Shown here in pieces: positions 8,530-18,544 of a DNA stretch of 34,236 bases. The position numbers and the translations under genes are program-made. The notes under the pieces were generated by a model that searched no databases, was not told the DNA's origin, and saw nothing but the letters and a program-made list of their open reading frames with translations. The stretch comes from Psychromarinibacter sediminicola (GTDB taxonomy: Bacteria; Pseudomonadota; Alphaproteobacteria; Rhodobacterales; Rhodobacteraceae), in the NCBI RefSeq assembly GCF_029168335.1, contig NZ_JARGYC010000050.1, forward strand, positions 1 to 34,236, read 5' to 3'. The number at the start of each line of letters is the position of its first letter. Position 1 is the first letter of the stretch.

Positions 8530-8946
8530 TCAGGACCCCAGGGAAGCAAGATAGGCGGCCATGTCGTCGGCGCCCTTGCGGTGCTTGTAGGTCATCTTGG
8601 TGCGCACCCGGTCCTCGTCCAGCACCTCCTGCAGCCAGGCCTTCGGATCGGTGATGTAGGCGGCCAGGTTCTCTTCGTCCCAGACGAGCCCTTCCTCGCC
8701 CGCGGCCGCCAGCGAGTCGCCGTAGCGGAAGTCCTCGACCCCGGCCACGGGCCGGCCGATCACACCATAGAGGTTCGGGCCGGTGCGGCCGCCCTTCTGG
8801 ATCGCGTTGCCCTCGTCGTCGACGATGGCGTGGCACGACTTGCAGCGGCGGAAGTCCTCTTCGCCCGCGGCCGGATCGGCCGCCTGTGCCGTGCTCGCAA
8901 GCATCGGCAGCACCGCCAGGGCCGAAAGCATCCTGTTGATTCTCAT
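8530..8946 (-). CDS. cycA: Cytochrome c2-type periplasmic class I cytochrome
   Basis: The 138-aa product has a Sec signal peptide ending AQA (about residue 22), one heme motif CKSCH at 35-39 and a likely axial methionine M118 in TKMTYK. The segment TGPNLYGVIGR and the overall layout match Rhodobacter cytochrome c2 (CycA). It would carry electrons in the periplasm from the bc1 complex to Nor, Nos or nitrite reductase. AGGAG precedes the ATG. It starts 16 nt after the nosX stop, so it can be the last gene of the nos transcript, and a Dnr-like box inside nosX may give it its own promoter. A dedicated paralogue of the main cytochrome c2 is the likely alternative. Confidence 0.85.
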   Translation of the reverse strand: MRINRMLSALAVLPMLASTAQAADPAAGEEDFRRCKSCHAIVDDEGNAIQKGGRTGPNLYGVIGRPVAGVEDFRYGDSLAAAGEEGLVWDEENLAAYITDPKAWLQEVLDEDRVRTKMTYKHRKGADDMAAYLASLGS

Positions 8947-8962
8947 CCTTTTCTCCTCTCGT

Positions 8963-9877
8963 TCAGGTCTCGCTCAAGGGGTAAAGGCTCTCCAGCCGCG
9001 CCTCCTTGACTTTGCTCAAGAGCCGCCTGGCCTCGGCCCCGCCACGGGCCAGGCACAGCCCCGTCGACAGCGCGTCGGCCAGGGCGGCGGAGGGTGCGCT
9101 CACCGAGATCTGGCGGATCGTCGGCCGCACGGCCGCGCCTTTGCGCGGGTCGAGGATGTGGCCGATGCGGCCCGCGTCATCCAGGACGGTGCCCAGCGGC
9201 GCCGAGGTGGCGAGCGCCCGGCCGCTGAGCGCGCGCGGCTGCCGCTCTCCCTGGATCGTCACGGGCCAGCCCTCGGCCTCCTGCGGCCCGCCCAGCGCCA
9301 GGATCTCGCCGGTGTCGATCAGCACGTCCGCCACGCCCTCGGCCCGCATCAGCCGGGCGACGCGGTCGGCGATGTAGCCCTGGGCGATGCCGTTCAGCGT
9401 CAGCCGCTGGCCGGGGCCCAGCCGGACCGCCGCGCTGTCGAACACGACCCGGTCGAAGCCGATGGCCGCGCGGGCCTGCGTCAGGTCGGCCGGGACCGGC
9501 GCGTGGCCCTGCGCATGTGCCTCGGCCAGCACCTGCCACAGCGGCTGCACCGTCGGGTCGAACGCGCCCCCGGTCGCCCCGTGGACGCGGCGCGCCGTGG
9601 CAAGGCAGTCCAGCATCTCGAAGGACGGGGCCGCGAGGCGGCCGGCAGCGTTCAGCCGCGACAATTCCGAGGCCGGGCGATAGAGGCTGAAGATATCCTC
9701 CAGCCGGTCGATCTCGGCCATGGCGGCGCGGGTAATCCGGGCGGCCTCGGGGTGGTCGAGCACGATCTGCGCCCGCGCGCCCAGCGCTGTGCCCTGCCAG
9801 CGAAAGGCCTGCGCGGCCGGCGCGGCGAGACAGGCGGCGGAGGCGATGGTGAAGAAACGGCGGCGGGTCAGGGTCAT
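8963..9877 (-). CDS. nosX: NosX, ApbE-family FAD:protein FMN transferase
   Basis: NosX belongs to the ApbE family, which covalently attaches FMN to a threonine of target proteins; in nos clusters the target is NosR. The 304-aa product has a twin-arginine signal (RRRFF at 5-9, hydrophobic stretch to about residue 24), so it is periplasmic. ApbE-type motifs include GGAFDPTVQPLW, LNGIAQGYIADRV and VLIDTGEI. The ATG is 1 nt after the nosL stop. The last part of the reading frame also contains a Dnr-like box (9006-9019) for the next gene. Function is well supported by the flavinylation motif visible in NosR of this operon. Confidence 0.92.
   Translation of the reverse strand: MTLTRRRFFTIASAACLAAPAAQAFRWQGTALGARAQIVLDHPEAARITRAAMAEIDRLEDIFSLYRPASELSRLNAAGRLAAPSFEMLDCLATARRVHGATGGAFDPTVQPLWQVLAEAHAQGHAPVPADLTQARAAIGFDRVVFDSAAVRLGPGQRLTLNGIAQGYIADRVARLMRAEGVADVLIDTGEILALGGPQEAEGWPVTIQGERQPRALSGRALATSAPLGTVLDDAGRIGHILDPRKGAAVRPTIRQISVSAPSAALADALSTGLCLARGGAEARRLLSKVKEARLESLYPLSET
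9006..9019 (-). promoter_or_regulatory. Dnr/Fnr-like box inside nosX, upstream of cytochrome c2
   Basis: On the minus strand the site reads TTGAGCAAAGTCAA, one base off the TTGAC-N4-GTCAA consensus. Its centre is 66.5 nt from the cytochrome ATG, the same spacing as at norC, hemA and napE. It lies within the last codons of nosX, so it must tolerate coding constraint. Confidence 0.6.
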
Positions 9878-9878
9878 G

Positions 9879-10439
9879 TCAGTGGCTCCCCTCGTGGCGG
9901 GACAGCGCGCCGAGCCGGGCGGCGATGTCGGTGTCGGTTGCGTGCGGCTCGGGCGGGGCGGTGTTCAGCACGTCGGCGGCCGCGATCTCGTCGAAGCGGC
10001 GGAGCGCGCCGCCGTGATCCACCACGAAGGCACGCGCCGCGGCTTCGTCGGAGAAGGGCACGAATTCCGGCGCCCCCATGCCGCCCATCCGGTCGGAGCC
10101 GATGACGTAGACCGCCTCGGACACCTCGACCCAGCCGGCCGGCTCGGCCCAGCTGTCGGCGCCGGCCATGTCCTGCACGTAGGTGGCCACCACGGCGTGC
10201 GCCTGTTCGGGCATGTGCAGATAGGCGATGGCATCCTTCACCTGGCTGAAGAACAGCGGCGCGGCCATCCCGTCGAGGTGGATCTGCCCCTTCGGCCCGT
10301 CGTGGGTCAGAAGATCCATCTGGCAGTAGTGGCCGACCGCGCCGGCGGTGAGCTCCACCGGGGCGGGCAGCTCGGCGATGTCCTCCTTGCAGGCGGCCAG
10401 CGCCAGCGCGGAGAGGGTCAGGAGAAGAAGGCGTGTCAT
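9879..10439 (-). CDS. nosL: NosL, copper-binding lipoprotein
   Basis: NosL is an outer-leaflet lipoprotein that binds Cu(I) and delivers it for assembly of the NosZ CuZ centre. The 186-aa product starts with a lipoprotein signal whose lipobox ends LAAC (C17). The copper motif HYCQMD has C39 and M41, followed by the family hallmark HDGPKGQIH. The ATG overlaps the nosY stop by ATGA (10436-10439). It sits between nosY and nosX, as in many alphaproteobacteria, which suggests coupled translation. Confidence 0.93.
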   Translation of the reverse strand: MTRLLLLTLSALALAACKEDIAELPAPVELTAGAVGHYCQMDLLTHDGPKGQIHLDGMAAPLFFSQVKDAIAYLHMPEQAHAVVATYVQDMAGADSWAEPAGWVEVSEAVYVIGSDRMGGMGAPEFVPFSDEAAARAFVVDHGGALRRFDEIAAADVLNTAPPEPHATDTDIAARLGALSRHEGSH

Positions 10440-11263
10440 GGTTGCACCCGTGCAAAGGCGGCCCGGGCCAGCAGCGCCGCGGCCACCGGCCAGGCGATCA
10501 GCGACGCGAGCGGTTTCCAGGCCGCGATGGAATGGGCCGCGCCGGCGAGGCCGGAGGCGGCGCCGACGGCGTCGGACGCGGCGAGGTTGAAGATGCGAAA
10601 GGCGTCGGCGGGGTTGGCGACCAGCAGCCACGGGAAGACCCGCGTGGTGAAGGCGCCGCCGTCGTCGGCGACGATGGCCGCCAGCAGGCCCAGGTCGTAA
10701 AGCACGATCGCCACCAGCCACAGCCCGATGGCCATGCCGGCCGCGCCCGAGGGCCGCCGCGACAGGCACGACATCGCGTGCCCCAGCGCGAGGAACGCGG
10801 CGCCCAGCAGCACCGAGGTCCAGATCAGCCGGATCAGCGCGGGCAGGCCGGCGGCGGCATCCGCGCCGCCCAGGCCGAAGGCCACCCCCGCCGCCACGGC
10901 ATAGCCCAGCACCACCGCCAGCGCGACGACGCCGAGCTGCGCCAGGAGCTTGCCCAGCAGCATCTCGCCCCGGCCGATGGGATAGGTCAGGTGCAGGGGC
11001 AGCGTGCCGCGCTCCACCTCGCCGGCCACCGCGTCGAAGGAGATCAACAGCGCGATCAGCGGCACGAGATAGACCGACAGCGAGGTCAGGCTCGCCACCG
11101 TGATCGACAGGCGGTCGACGCCGAGGTCGCCGGTGGGGGCCGAGCCCGCGACCGACAGGACCAGCGAGAACAGCGCCATCATCGCCACCGCGATGGCCAC
11201 CCAGCGGTTGCGCAGCGCGATGGCGAACTCGATCCGGGCGGTGGAGAAGATTCGGGACAGCAT
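10436..11263 (-). CDS. nosY: NosY, ABC-type permease for NosZ maturation
   Basis: NosY is the membrane subunit of the NosDFY complex that works with NosL to load copper into NosZ. The 275-aa product has about six hydrophobic helices; AGEVERGTLPLHLTYPIGR is typical of ABC-2-type permeases of this family. The ATG at 11263 shares its A with the nosF TGA; a GTG one codon earlier is also possible. The stop overlaps nosL by ATGA, so nosF, nosY and nosL look translationally coupled. Confidence 0.92.
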   Translation of the reverse strand: MLSRIFSTARIEFAIALRNRWVAIAVAMMALFSLVLSVAGSAPTGDLGVDRLSITVASLTSLSVYLVPLIALLISFDAVAGEVERGTLPLHLTYPIGRGEMLLGKLLAQLGVVALAVVLGYAVAAGVAFGLGGADAAAGLPALIRLIWTSVLLGAAFLALGHAMSCLSRRPSGAAGMAIGLWLVAIVLYDLGLLAAIVADDGGAFTTRVFPWLLVANPADAFRIFNLAASDAVGAASGLAGAAHSIAAWKPLASLIAWPVAAALLARAAFARVQP

Positions 11264-12153
11264 CACGCGGCCCTCCGGCTGATATGGGCATAGATGTCGT
11301 CGAGCCCCGGGGGCACGACGTCGAAATCGGCGATGGCATCGGCGGCGCCGGACAGGCGCGTCATCATCTCGAGCTTCGCGGTCTGCGGGCAGGTCAGGGT
11401 CAGCATGCCGGCGGCCGCCGTCGCCTCGGGGAAGGCGCTGGCCACCATCGATTCGCGGCCCGCCTTGGCGCGGACATGCACCGTCAACGGCAGCGCGGCC
11501 TGCGTGCGCAGGTCGCCCAGCGTGCCCTCGGACACCTTGCGCCCCTTGGACAGGATGACGATGCGGTCGGTCCGCGCCTCCACCTCCGACAGCGCGTGCG
11601 AGGACAGAAGGATCGCCGTGCCGCGGGCGGCCAGCTCGTCCAAGAGGGCGTAGAACTCGCGGCGCGAGACCGGGTCGAGGCCCGAGGTCGGCTCGTCCAG
11701 CACCATCAGGCGGGGGCTGCCGATCAGCGCCTGTGCCAGACCGACGCGCTGGCGCATCCCCTTGGAATAGGTGCCGATCCGGCGGCGCGCGGCATCGGCC
11801 AGCCCGACCTTGTCCAGGAGCGCGTCGGCGTCCTTGGGGTTGCCGCCGCGCAGGCGCAGGTAGTGGCGGATCTGCTCGCGCCCCGTCAGCGCCGGATGGA
11901 ACGCCACGTTCTCCGGCAGGTAGGCGGTAAGCGCGCGCGCGACGGGCGAGCCGGGGGCGTGGCCGGCGACCGAGATGTCGCCCGCGCTGCGGTCGACTAG
12001 GCCGAGGACCAGCTTCATCAGCGTGGACTTGCCCGCGCCGTTATGGCCCAGGAGCGCCACGCGCTCGCCCGCCTTCAGCTCCAGGTCGACGGCGTCGAGG
12101 GCGGTGTCGCGACCGTAGCGCTTAGTCAGGTTGGAAAGGCTGAGTATCGTCAT
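11263..12153 (-). CDS. nosF: NosF, ABC transporter ATPase for NosZ maturation
   Basis: NosF hydrolyses ATP to drive the NosDFY complex in CuZ assembly. The 296-aa product has Walker A GHNGAGKST at 36-44, a signature-like YSKGMRQR at 129-136 and Walker B with LMVLDEP at 149-155. The start overlaps the 3' end of nosD by 32 nt, which is more than the 4-nt overlaps elsewhere in the operon. The internal conserved [14 protein letters not shown] supports this start. Cytoplasmic. Confidence 0.94.
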   Translation of the reverse strand: MTILSLSNLTKRYGRDTALDAVDLELKAGERVALLGHNGAGKSTLMKLVLGLVDRSAGDISVAGHAPGSPVARALTAYLPENVAFHPALTGREQIRHYLRLRGGNPKDADALLDKVGLADAARRRIGTYSKGMRQRVGLAQALIGSPRLMVLDEPTSGLDPVSRREFYALLDELAARGTAILLSSHALSEVEARTDRIVILSKGRKVSEGTLGDLRTQAALPLTVHVRAKAGRESMVASAFPEATAAAGMLTLTCPQTAKLEMMTRLSGAADAIADFDVVPPGLDDIYAHISRRAA

Positions 12154-13447
12154 CGGTTTCTCCGGTCGCCCAGAGCGGTTCGGCCCGGGCCAGCGTCATC
12201 ACGTCTTGCGGCACTTCCGGCGTCGGCGGGGCGGTCAGCGGGTGGCTGTCGACCACGCCGCCGGGCAGCGTCGCGGGGAATTGCGCCTGGCTCCAGCGCA
12301 CCAGCTGCACGGCGGGCGCGCCGAGCAGCAGCTTGGCGGAAGGTTGCGACCACAGGATGTGGTCCATCAGGTCGTTGGGGCGGTACGGGCTGTCGGCCCG
12401 CGCATCGCCGTCGAGGTCGAAGGCCGGGTGGTCCGACCAGAAGTTGCCGCGGCCCTCGAAGCTCCATTCGACGTCGCGGGTACCGACGTATTTCACCTGC
12501 GTGCGGTTGCCGATGAAGGCGTTGCCGGTGATCGTGTTCCGCTCGGACCCGGCGGTGAAGTGGATGCCGATATCGCAGCCGTCGAAGCGGTTCTCGGCCA
12601 GAAGGTTCTGATGCGAGTTGTAGACGAAGGCGCATTTCGCGGCGCCGCCGGTCACCAGGTTGGCGAAGACGTCGGATTTCTTGGTGTAGTTCAGCATCAC
12701 GCCGTAGTCGCGGTCGTTGATCGAGATGTTGTCCCGCGCCACGATCCGGTCGGAATACATCATCGCGAAGCCGAGGTGGTTGCCGATCGAGATGTTGCCG
12801 ACGACCTCGCTGTCGTTGGTGTACATGTAGTGGACGGCGAAGCGCAGGTCGCGCATCAGGTTGTTGCGATAGACGTTGCGCTTGGACACGTTGGAAAAGA
12901 TGCCGTCGCGGCCGTAGCGGATCTCGTTATCCTCCACGACAGAGCCGGGGGCGTTCCAGACATAGACGCCGTTGCCCCGGTCGTTCATCCGGTCGAGGCG
13001 CAGGCCCTCGATCCGGTTGCCCCTGACCAGCGCGTCGCGGGCGCCGTGGATGTCGACCCCGACGAGGTTGCCCTTGAGGTCGTTGTCGAGAACACGCGCG
13101 TTGCGGGCCTTCTTGGTCAGCTTGACACCGGCATTGATGGGTTCGTGCACCCGGCCGGAATTCACGATGGTCAGGCCCTGGACCGTCACGTCGGCCGCAT
13201 CGACCGTGACGACGGAGCCTTCGCCGCCGCCGTCGATCACCGCGCCGTCCGTGCCCGTCAGGGTCAGCGAAATCTCGATCGCCACCGGGCCGGCGTACCG
13301 GCCCGGGGCAAGGACGAGCTCGTCCCCCGCCTCTGCGCGGTCCAGCGCGAGGACGAGCGCGTCGTCGCCCGGCTGCACCTCGACGCGGGCCGCAAGCGCG
13401 GGCGCGGCGAGGATCAGCGCGAGAAGGAGGGGGACGAGACGTGTCAT
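12122..13447 (-). CDS. nosD: NosD, periplasmic beta-helix protein for CuZ assembly
   Basis: NosD is the periplasmic component of NosDFY and is required to build the copper-sulfide CuZ centre. The 441-aa product has a Sec signal (hydrophobic core to about residue 19, ending ALAA) and repeated Asn/Gly-rich turns such as VVDGGGEG-like and [13 protein letters not shown] segments, typical of a right-handed parallel beta-helix with carbohydrate-binding-like (CASH) repeats. The ATG overlaps the nosZ stop by ATGA (13444-13447). Family length is usually 400-460 aa, so the protein is complete. Confidence 0.94.
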   Translation of the reverse strand: MTRLVPLLLALILAAPALAARVEVQPGDDALVLALDRAEAGDELVLAPGRYAGPVAIEISLTLTGTDGAVIDGGGEGSVVTVDAADVTVQGLTIVNSGRVHEPINAGVKLTKKARNARVLDNDLKGNLVGVDIHGARDALVRGNRIEGLRLDRMNDRGNGVYVWNAPGSVVEDNEIRYGRDGIFSNVSKRNVYRNNLMRDLRFAVHYMYTNDSEVVGNISIGNHLGFAMMYSDRIVARDNISINDRDYGVMLNYTKKSDVFANLVTGGAAKCAFVYNSHQNLLAENRFDGCDIGIHFTAGSERNTITGNAFIGNRTQVKYVGTRDVEWSFEGRGNFWSDHPAFDLDGDARADSPYRPNDLMDHILWSQPSAKLLLGAPAVQLVRWSQAQFPATLPGGVVDSHPLTAPPTPEVPQDVMTLARAEPLWATGETDDDTQPFQPD

Positions 13448-15393
13448 GTGCCGGTGGGCTCCACGAACATGCGGCCGCGCATTTCCATGTGCAGCGCGTG
13501 GCAGAACCACTGGCAGTAGTACCAGTAGACACCCGGCTTCGACGCGATGAAGGTGGCCGAGGCGGTGGCCTGCGGCGCGAGCTCCATCGCGACCCCGTGG
13601 TTGTTCAGCGTGAAGCCGTGGGTCAGGTCGTCGATGTCGTCGAGGTTGGTGACATAGACCGTGACCTCGTCGCCCTGCTTGACCGTGAAGCTTTCCAGGC
13701 TGAACTGCGGCGCCTCGGACGTCATGTAGACGCGCACCTTGTTGCCGTCGCGGATCACCTGGTCCTGCCAGTCGTCGAGGTCGACGCCGTCCGCCTCGGC
13801 CTGGGCGCGGGCGTCGGCCCACATCGGGTCGTTCCGGTCCCAGACCGATTTCGGCGTCACCACCGAGCGGTGGACGATGATCGAGTCGTGCGGCTCGGCG
13901 AAGGTCGGGCCGTCATGCACCAGCTCCATCTCGGTGCCGTTCAGCGCGAAGAGCTGCTCGTTCTCCGGCTTCAGCGGGCCCACGTTCAGGAAGCGGTCCT
14001 TCGAGAACTTGTTCATCGAGATGTACCACTTGCCGTCCGCCTCCAGCGTTTCGCCCATCGAGGTGGAGTTGTGGCCGGGCTGGTAGTGGACGTCCTTCTT
14101 GTTGAGGATCGGATCCACCTCCTCGCCGTTATAGGCGCGCACGGCGTCGGCGAGGTTCCACATCACGACCTGGCTGTCGAGGAACAGCGTGGTAAAGGCG
14201 TTGCCCTTGCCGTCGAAGCAGGTGTGAAGCGGCCCGAGGCCCAGTTCCGGCTCGGCCACCACGACCGAGCGGGGATCGAGGCTGTCGTCCTCGAACAGCG
14301 CGTCGAACTTGGTGACGTCCAGCACCGACACGGTCGGCGACAGCTTGCCCGCGATGCAGAGGTGCTTGCGGTCCGGCGCCATGTTGATGCCGTGCGGGCT
14401 GTTCGGGATCGGCACGTAACGGGTGTAGTTCTTGTTCTGCCCCTTGCGGCCGTCCAGGACCTTCACGCCGTTCAGCTCGATATAGTCGCCGTTCTCGATG
14501 CCCTTCTCGATCTCGGCGATGTTGAAGATGACGACGTGGTCCATCTCGGCTTCCATCATCTCGGCGAGGTTCATCCCCATTTCCGAGTTGTAGGAGGTCG
14601 AGAAGGCGTATTTGCCGTCATAGTCGGCATCGGTGTTGTCGAGGTTGCCCGACACCATCACCTGCCACGCGACCTTCATCTCGTCCGCGTCGATGGCGGT
14701 ATAGAAGTTCACGTACTTGGACGGTTCGTCCAGCACCGACCCGTCGTTGACCATCGGCACCTCGTCCTCGCCGTTGGCGAAGACGTAGTTGGTGCGCGGC
14801 CATTTCTGCGGCCGCAGGCCGTGGATCGCCTTGGCGTTGGGGATGTCGATGATCTTGTCGGGCTTCATCACGTCGCAGCGCACGCGGGCGACGCGGGTGT
14901 TGGCCTTGTCGTTCATGAACAGGAACCGGCCGTCGTACTTGCCCTCGGTAAAGGACATGTGGACGTGGTGCAGGTCACCGTTGTCGTGGACGGTCTTGCC
15001 CTGCGCGGCTAGGAACTCCTTGGTCTCCGGCAGCATGTCCTGGGTCAGGATCTTCAGGCTCTCGTTGGTCTGGCCCCAGCCGGTGGCCGAGCAGCGGTTG
15101 AAGACCGGCACCCGCATCAGCTCGCGCATCGACGGCACGCCGAGAATGCGCATCTCGCCGGTCTGGCCCGAGGACCAGAAGCCGTAATACTCGTCCAGTT
15201 CGCCGGGCGCGGGGCTGGCGTGATCGCCGGACTGCGCCCAGGAGGCTTTGGTGCTGGCCGCGGTGGTGACCGCAGCGGCCCCGCCGAGCAGGCCCAGCCG
15301 GCCCGCCGCGCCGCCGCCGACGAGTGCCGCGCCGGTGGCGGTGGCGCCCATGAAGCCGCGGCGGCTCAGGCCCTTCTTCTCTGTGTCAGACAT
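13444..15393 (-). CDS. nosZ: Nitrous oxide reductase NosZ, clade I
   Basis: NosZ reduces N2O to N2 in the periplasm. The 649-aa precursor has a twin-arginine signal with SRRGFMG at 10-16, the mark of typical clade I enzymes. CuZ histidines begin at H142-H143 in DLHHVHMSF. The C-terminal cupredoxin domain holds CuA ligands H592, C627, C631, H635 and M638 ([12 protein letters not shown]). The start lies within the last codons of nosR (8-nt overlap), with AGGAG just upstream. It is complete, with no missing ligand among those I could place. Confidence 0.97.
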   Translation of the reverse strand: MSDTEKKGLSRRGFMGATATGAALVGGGAAGRLGLLGGAAAVTTAASTKASWAQSGDHASPAPGELDEYYGFWSSGQTGEMRILGVPSMRELMRVPVFNRCSATGWGQTNESLKILTQDMLPETKEFLAAQGKTVHDNGDLHHVHMSFTEGKYDGRFLFMNDKANTRVARVRCDVMKPDKIIDIPNAKAIHGLRPQKWPRTNYVFANGEDEVPMVNDGSVLDEPSKYVNFYTAIDADEMKVAWQVMVSGNLDNTDADYDGKYAFSTSYNSEMGMNLAEMMEAEMDHVVIFNIAEIEKGIENGDYIELNGVKVLDGRKGQNKNYTRYVPIPNSPHGINMAPDRKHLCIAGKLSPTVSVLDVTKFDALFEDDSLDPRSVVVAEPELGLGPLHTCFDGKGNAFTTLFLDSQVVMWNLADAVRAYNGEEVDPILNKKDVHYQPGHNSTSMGETLEADGKWYISMNKFSKDRFLNVGPLKPENEQLFALNGTEMELVHDGPTFAEPHDSIIVHRSVVTPKSVWDRNDPMWADARAQAEADGVDLDDWQDQVIRDGNKVRVYMTSEAPQFSLESFTVKQGDEVTVYVTNLDDIDDLTHGFTLNNHGVAMELAPQATASATFIASKPGVYWYYCQWFCHALHMEMRGRMFVEPTGT

Positions 15394-17596
15394 TCTCCGT
15401 CTCCTTCCTACGGTTGGTCATGTTCGGGTGGTTGGCGACCGTCGCGTCGAGCGTGCGGTCGGGGGCGCCCATCTTGGCGCGCCGCTTCATCTTGCGGATC
15501 ACCACGGGGCATTTCGCTTCGGACTGGTACAGCACCTGGCAGTGCAGGCAGTTGATGCACTCGTTCGGGTTGATCTCTCCGGTCGGGTGGATGGCGTCGA
15601 CCGGGCACTCGTTGGCGCAGGTCTGGCAGGGGTTGCCGCACTCGTGGTAGCGCTTGAGCCAGTCGAACATCCTGAGCCGCGCGGGGATCGCCAGCGCCGC
15701 GCCCAGCGGGCAGAGATAGCGGCAGAAGAACCGCTCCACGAACAGCCCGGCGATGATCAGCGCGGCGGCATAGGCCACGAACGGCCAGGCGCGGATGAAG
15801 TTCAGCACGATGGCGGTCTTGAACGGCTCCACCTCGGCCAGCGCCTCGGCCTGCTCGATAGAGGCGAGCGAGACGCCGAACAGCCCCAGGAAGATCATGT
15901 ACTTCACCGGCCACAGGCGCTCGTGCAGGCCCCAGGGCAGGGTGATCTGCGGGATGCCCAGCTTGCGGCCGATGCGGTTCGACAACTCCTGCAGCGCGCC
16001 GAACGGGCAGAGCCAGCCGCAATAGGCGCCCCGGCCCCAGAAGATCAGCGCGGCGGCGACGGCGAACCACAGGATGAAGGTCAGCGGGTCCAGCAGGAAG
16101 GCCTGCCAGCTGAAATCGGTGGTCAGCGCGCCGAACAGCGCCATCAGGTTGACGACCGACAGCTGCGCGTTGGCGTACCAGCCCAGGAAGACCAGCGTGA
16201 CCGTCAGGAAAGACATGCGGAACCAGAAGGTGAACCGCTCCGACCGCGTCACGTAGCTCTGGAAGAAGAACGCCAGGGTCAGCATCGCCAGCATCGCGCC
16301 GAGCCCGGCGATCTCCAGCGTGTTGTCGGCCCAGATCCGCTTCCAGAGGGCCTGCTGCGCGGCGGCCTCGCTCTCGGGCGTGTCGACCACGGGGGACGGC
16401 TCCGGCGCGACCTCGCGGGTGAAGCGGGCGGGCAGCTGGTAGCCCAGCTCGAAGGTGGTGAAGACCTTCTCGATGGCCGCCACCTCGCGCTGAACCAGCA
16501 GCTGCAGGCGGAACGGCTTCGTCGGGTCGAAGCCGACATCGGCGGGGATCTTGAACAGGTCGCGCTCGGTGAACTCGGGCGCGTCGTCCAGCGCGATGGG
16601 GCCCATGCGCCGGTGGCCGCGGTCGCGGAAGCGCACCGTCACGTCGTCCTGGATCAGCACGATCCGGTCGAAGATGCCGCCCCGCACATAGCCCGAGCCC
16701 TTGAAGGAATACATCCCGCGCCCGACCACGGCGATGGCGTGCTCGCCCTCGTCCAGCCACTCCTGCAGGTTGCGGTTGTCCGCCTCGCCCAGGATCGCCT
16801 CGCCGATCGGCGGCACGCTGACCAGCGCCATCTGCATGTCGATGAAGGTCGTCTCCGGCGGCTCCTCCAGCGCGCGCTCGGCGGCGCGCGGGTCGTCCAT
16901 CGCGGCGAAGGCGGCGTTGACCTGGCCCACGTCCAGCGACATCCGGCGCACGGTGCCGTCGCCTTCCATCTGCATCCAGCTGTCCGGCGCGGCCGCATCG
17001 GCGTTCAGCTCCAGCACCGGGCCGTCGGAAACCTCGGGCGACAGCCCGCCCAGCCCCAGCGCCCGCGCCACCTTCAGCCCCGCGCGCACGATGGAATCGT
17101 CGATCACCATGACGGTGACCGTGGCGCCGGAGATGATGTTGAGGTCGTGCGAGGAGCCGCGTTCCTCGGCCTCGGCCACCAGGTCGAGCCCGCGATACTC
17201 GGCGACCATCGCCTTGATCTCGCGGTCGGGGATGCCGATCAGCACGATGGGTTCGGAATGCTTGACCAGGTCGACGCCGAGGACGCGGGCGTCGCTGTCG
17301 ACGGCGACCATGGTGTGGATCGGCTTGCCGGAATAGCCCGTGGTCCCGACGAAGTCGGACGTCACGAAGACATGGCCGATCTCTTCGCCCACGCGCAAAA
17401 GCGGGGCCACCGGCACGTCGTCCCGGATCGGGCCGTAGGCATCGGCCCCCTCCACCAGATCCGCCGGGGCGACCTTTGGCAGAAAGCGGGACAGGACCGG
17501 CGACGTCTGCGCCGCGGCCGGCAGCGTGGCCAGCACCGCCAGCAAAAGCGTGACGGCGCCGGCGAGGCGTGCGAACGATGTAGGTGCGCGTTTCAT
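15386..17596 (-). CDS. nosR: NosR, membrane flavo-iron-sulfur protein for NosZ
   Basis: NosR feeds electrons to, and helps activate, NosZ. The 736-aa product begins with a signal peptide (to about residue 29), then a periplasmic FMN-binding domain with the flavinylation motif SGATVT at 156-161, whose final threonine is the expected FMN site. Several membrane helices follow, including a CxxxCP-type pair typical of this family (CGWLCP and CRYLCP). The C-terminus has two [4Fe-4S] motifs ([12 protein letters not shown] and CINCLHC) around 655-696. It heads nosRZDFYLX, with a Dnr-type box 42.5 nt upstream. NosX in the same operon is the likely flavin transferase. Confidence 0.95.
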   Translation of the reverse strand: MKRAPTSFARLAGAVTLLLAVLATLPAAAQTSPVLSRFLPKVAPADLVEGADAYGPIRDDVPVAPLLRVGEEIGHVFVTSDFVGTTGYSGKPIHTMVAVDSDARVLGVDLVKHSEPIVLIGIPDREIKAMVAEYRGLDLVAEAEERGSSHDLNIISGATVTVMVIDDSIVRAGLKVARALGLGGLSPEVSDGPVLELNADAAAPDSWMQMEGDGTVRRMSLDVGQVNAAFAAMDDPRAAERALEEPPETTFIDMQMALVSVPPIGEAILGEADNRNLQEWLDEGEHAIAVVGRGMYSFKGSGYVRGGIFDRIVLIQDDVTVRFRDRGHRRMGPIALDDAPEFTERDLFKIPADVGFDPTKPFRLQLLVQREVAAIEKVFTTFELGYQLPARFTREVAPEPSPVVDTPESEAAAQQALWKRIWADNTLEIAGLGAMLAMLTLAFFFQSYVTRSERFTFWFRMSFLTVTLVFLGWYANAQLSVVNLMALFGALTTDFSWQAFLLDPLTFILWFAVAAALIFWGRGAYCGWLCPFGALQELSNRIGRKLGIPQITLPWGLHERLWPVKYMIFLGLFGVSLASIEQAEALAEVEPFKTAIVLNFIRAWPFVAYAAALIIAGLFVERFFCRYLCPLGAALAIPARLRMFDWLKRYHECGNPCQTCANECPVDAIHPTGEINPNECINCLHCQVLYQSEAKCPVVIRKMKRRAKMGAPDRTLDATVANHPNMTNRRKETENV

Positions 17597-17631
17597 GACC
17601 AGCTTTCTAGCCGGTCGGCGGGCGGTGACTC

Positions 17632-17645
17632 TTGACTTTGGTCAA
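17632..17645 (-). promoter_or_regulatory. Dnr/Nnr-type box upstream of nosR
   Basis: TTGACTTTGGTCAA has perfect TTGAC/GTCAA half-sites. Its centre is only 42.5 nt from the nosR ATG, closer than at the other operons (65.5-67.5). With a class II arrangement the message would have almost no leader, or the box acts differently here. Confidence 0.8.
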
Positions 17646-17826
17646 AAGTCCAAGCCATTAATTTTCATATATAATTCAGCGCCTTATGAGGCGCATAGGC
17701 ACACCGGAACCGCCCCGCATCGCAAGCCGCGCACCGTCCCGGCCGCAGCGGGCCGCGCCGGTTTGCATCGCGCGACCGGCGACTCGATATCTCCGGGGGC
17801 AGCCGCGCCTGTACGGCCCGCTCGCG

Positions 17827-18474
17827 TCAGTCCACGACCCGGATGCGCCGCGGCCGTTCGCGCACGATGACGCCCTTGCGGGCGAGATCGGAGATCGCGC
17901 GGCTGACGCTCTCGGCGCTGGTTTCCAGGTAGTGGGCGATGTCGCCGCGGCTCATGCTCAGCTCGACCGTGTCGCAGTTCTGCCGCCGCGAGAGATCGCT
18001 CAGAAACCACCGCATCCGCTGCTCGACCGAGCCGGTCCGCGCCAGGATCAGCCGGCGTTGGTCGCTCGACGCCTGGGCCCCCAATGCATGCCACAGCTCG
18101 CGCATGACCGCGCCGGCGCGGTTCGGCGCACAGTTGATGCGCTCGGGGTCCAGATCGCAGAGCCAGCTGTCCTCCAGCGCGGTAATCGCCACCGGATCCT
18201 CGGAGAAGGTGGAAATCACCGGATCGCCCGGAAACAGGAAGGCCGCGACTTCGGGATGGCCGTCGCGGTTGAGATACTCGACCTTCAGCGTGCCCTGCCG
18301 CACCATCAGGAAACGGTCGGTCAGCGCCTCGGCCTCCAGCACGCGGCCGGACGGCAGCTGGAGCGCACCGATCGCGCCGTTCTCCGGCTGGATGTCGGTG
18401 GCATGGCGCATCCCGAGGCGGCGCAGCGGGCAGGCCGCGCAAAGCTGCGGGCCGGTGGCGGTATGGGTCGGCAT
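17827..18474 (-). CDS. Crp/Fnr-family regulator with incomplete Fnr-type cysteine cluster
   Basis: The 215-aa protein has a sensory cupin domain (about 30-120) and a helix-turn-helix with SRGDIAHYLETSAESVSR at 175-192, where E188, S191 and R192 fit recognition of TTGAT/TTGAC sites. The N-terminus has C12 and C15 as CAAC, but the third cysteine expected in an Fnr C-x2-C-x5-C cluster is absent (G21). Other cysteines are C106, C115 and C167. It is therefore unlike FnrL and may be an atypical Fe-S or redox sensor, or a Dnr-like protein. The ATG at 18474 was chosen over an upstream extension that crosses the nap promoter. It lies between nos and nap and is divergent from nap. Confidence 0.82.
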   Translation of the reverse strand: MPTHTATGPQLCAACPLRRLGMRHATDIQPENGAIGALQLPSGRVLEAEALTDRFLMVRQGTLKVEYLNRDGHPEVAAFLFPGDPVISTFSEDPVAITALEDSWLCDLDPERINCAPNRAGAVMRELWHALGAQASSDQRRLILARTGSVEQRMRWFLSDLSRRQNCDTVELSMSRGDIAHYLETSAESVSRAISDLARKGVIVRERPRRIRVVD

Positions 18475-18544
18475 GGGCGTCTCTTTCCGGGGTCTGGCTG
18501 CTCGCCTGTGCAAAGCTCCTATTCTTTGAGCAGGTAGCGAAAAA

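Noticed and set aside
15248-17635. Long plus-strand open frame opposite nosR
   Set aside because: Low-complexity product with high His/Arg/Gln/Asp content and no start-site support; nosR on the other strand has all expected motifs.
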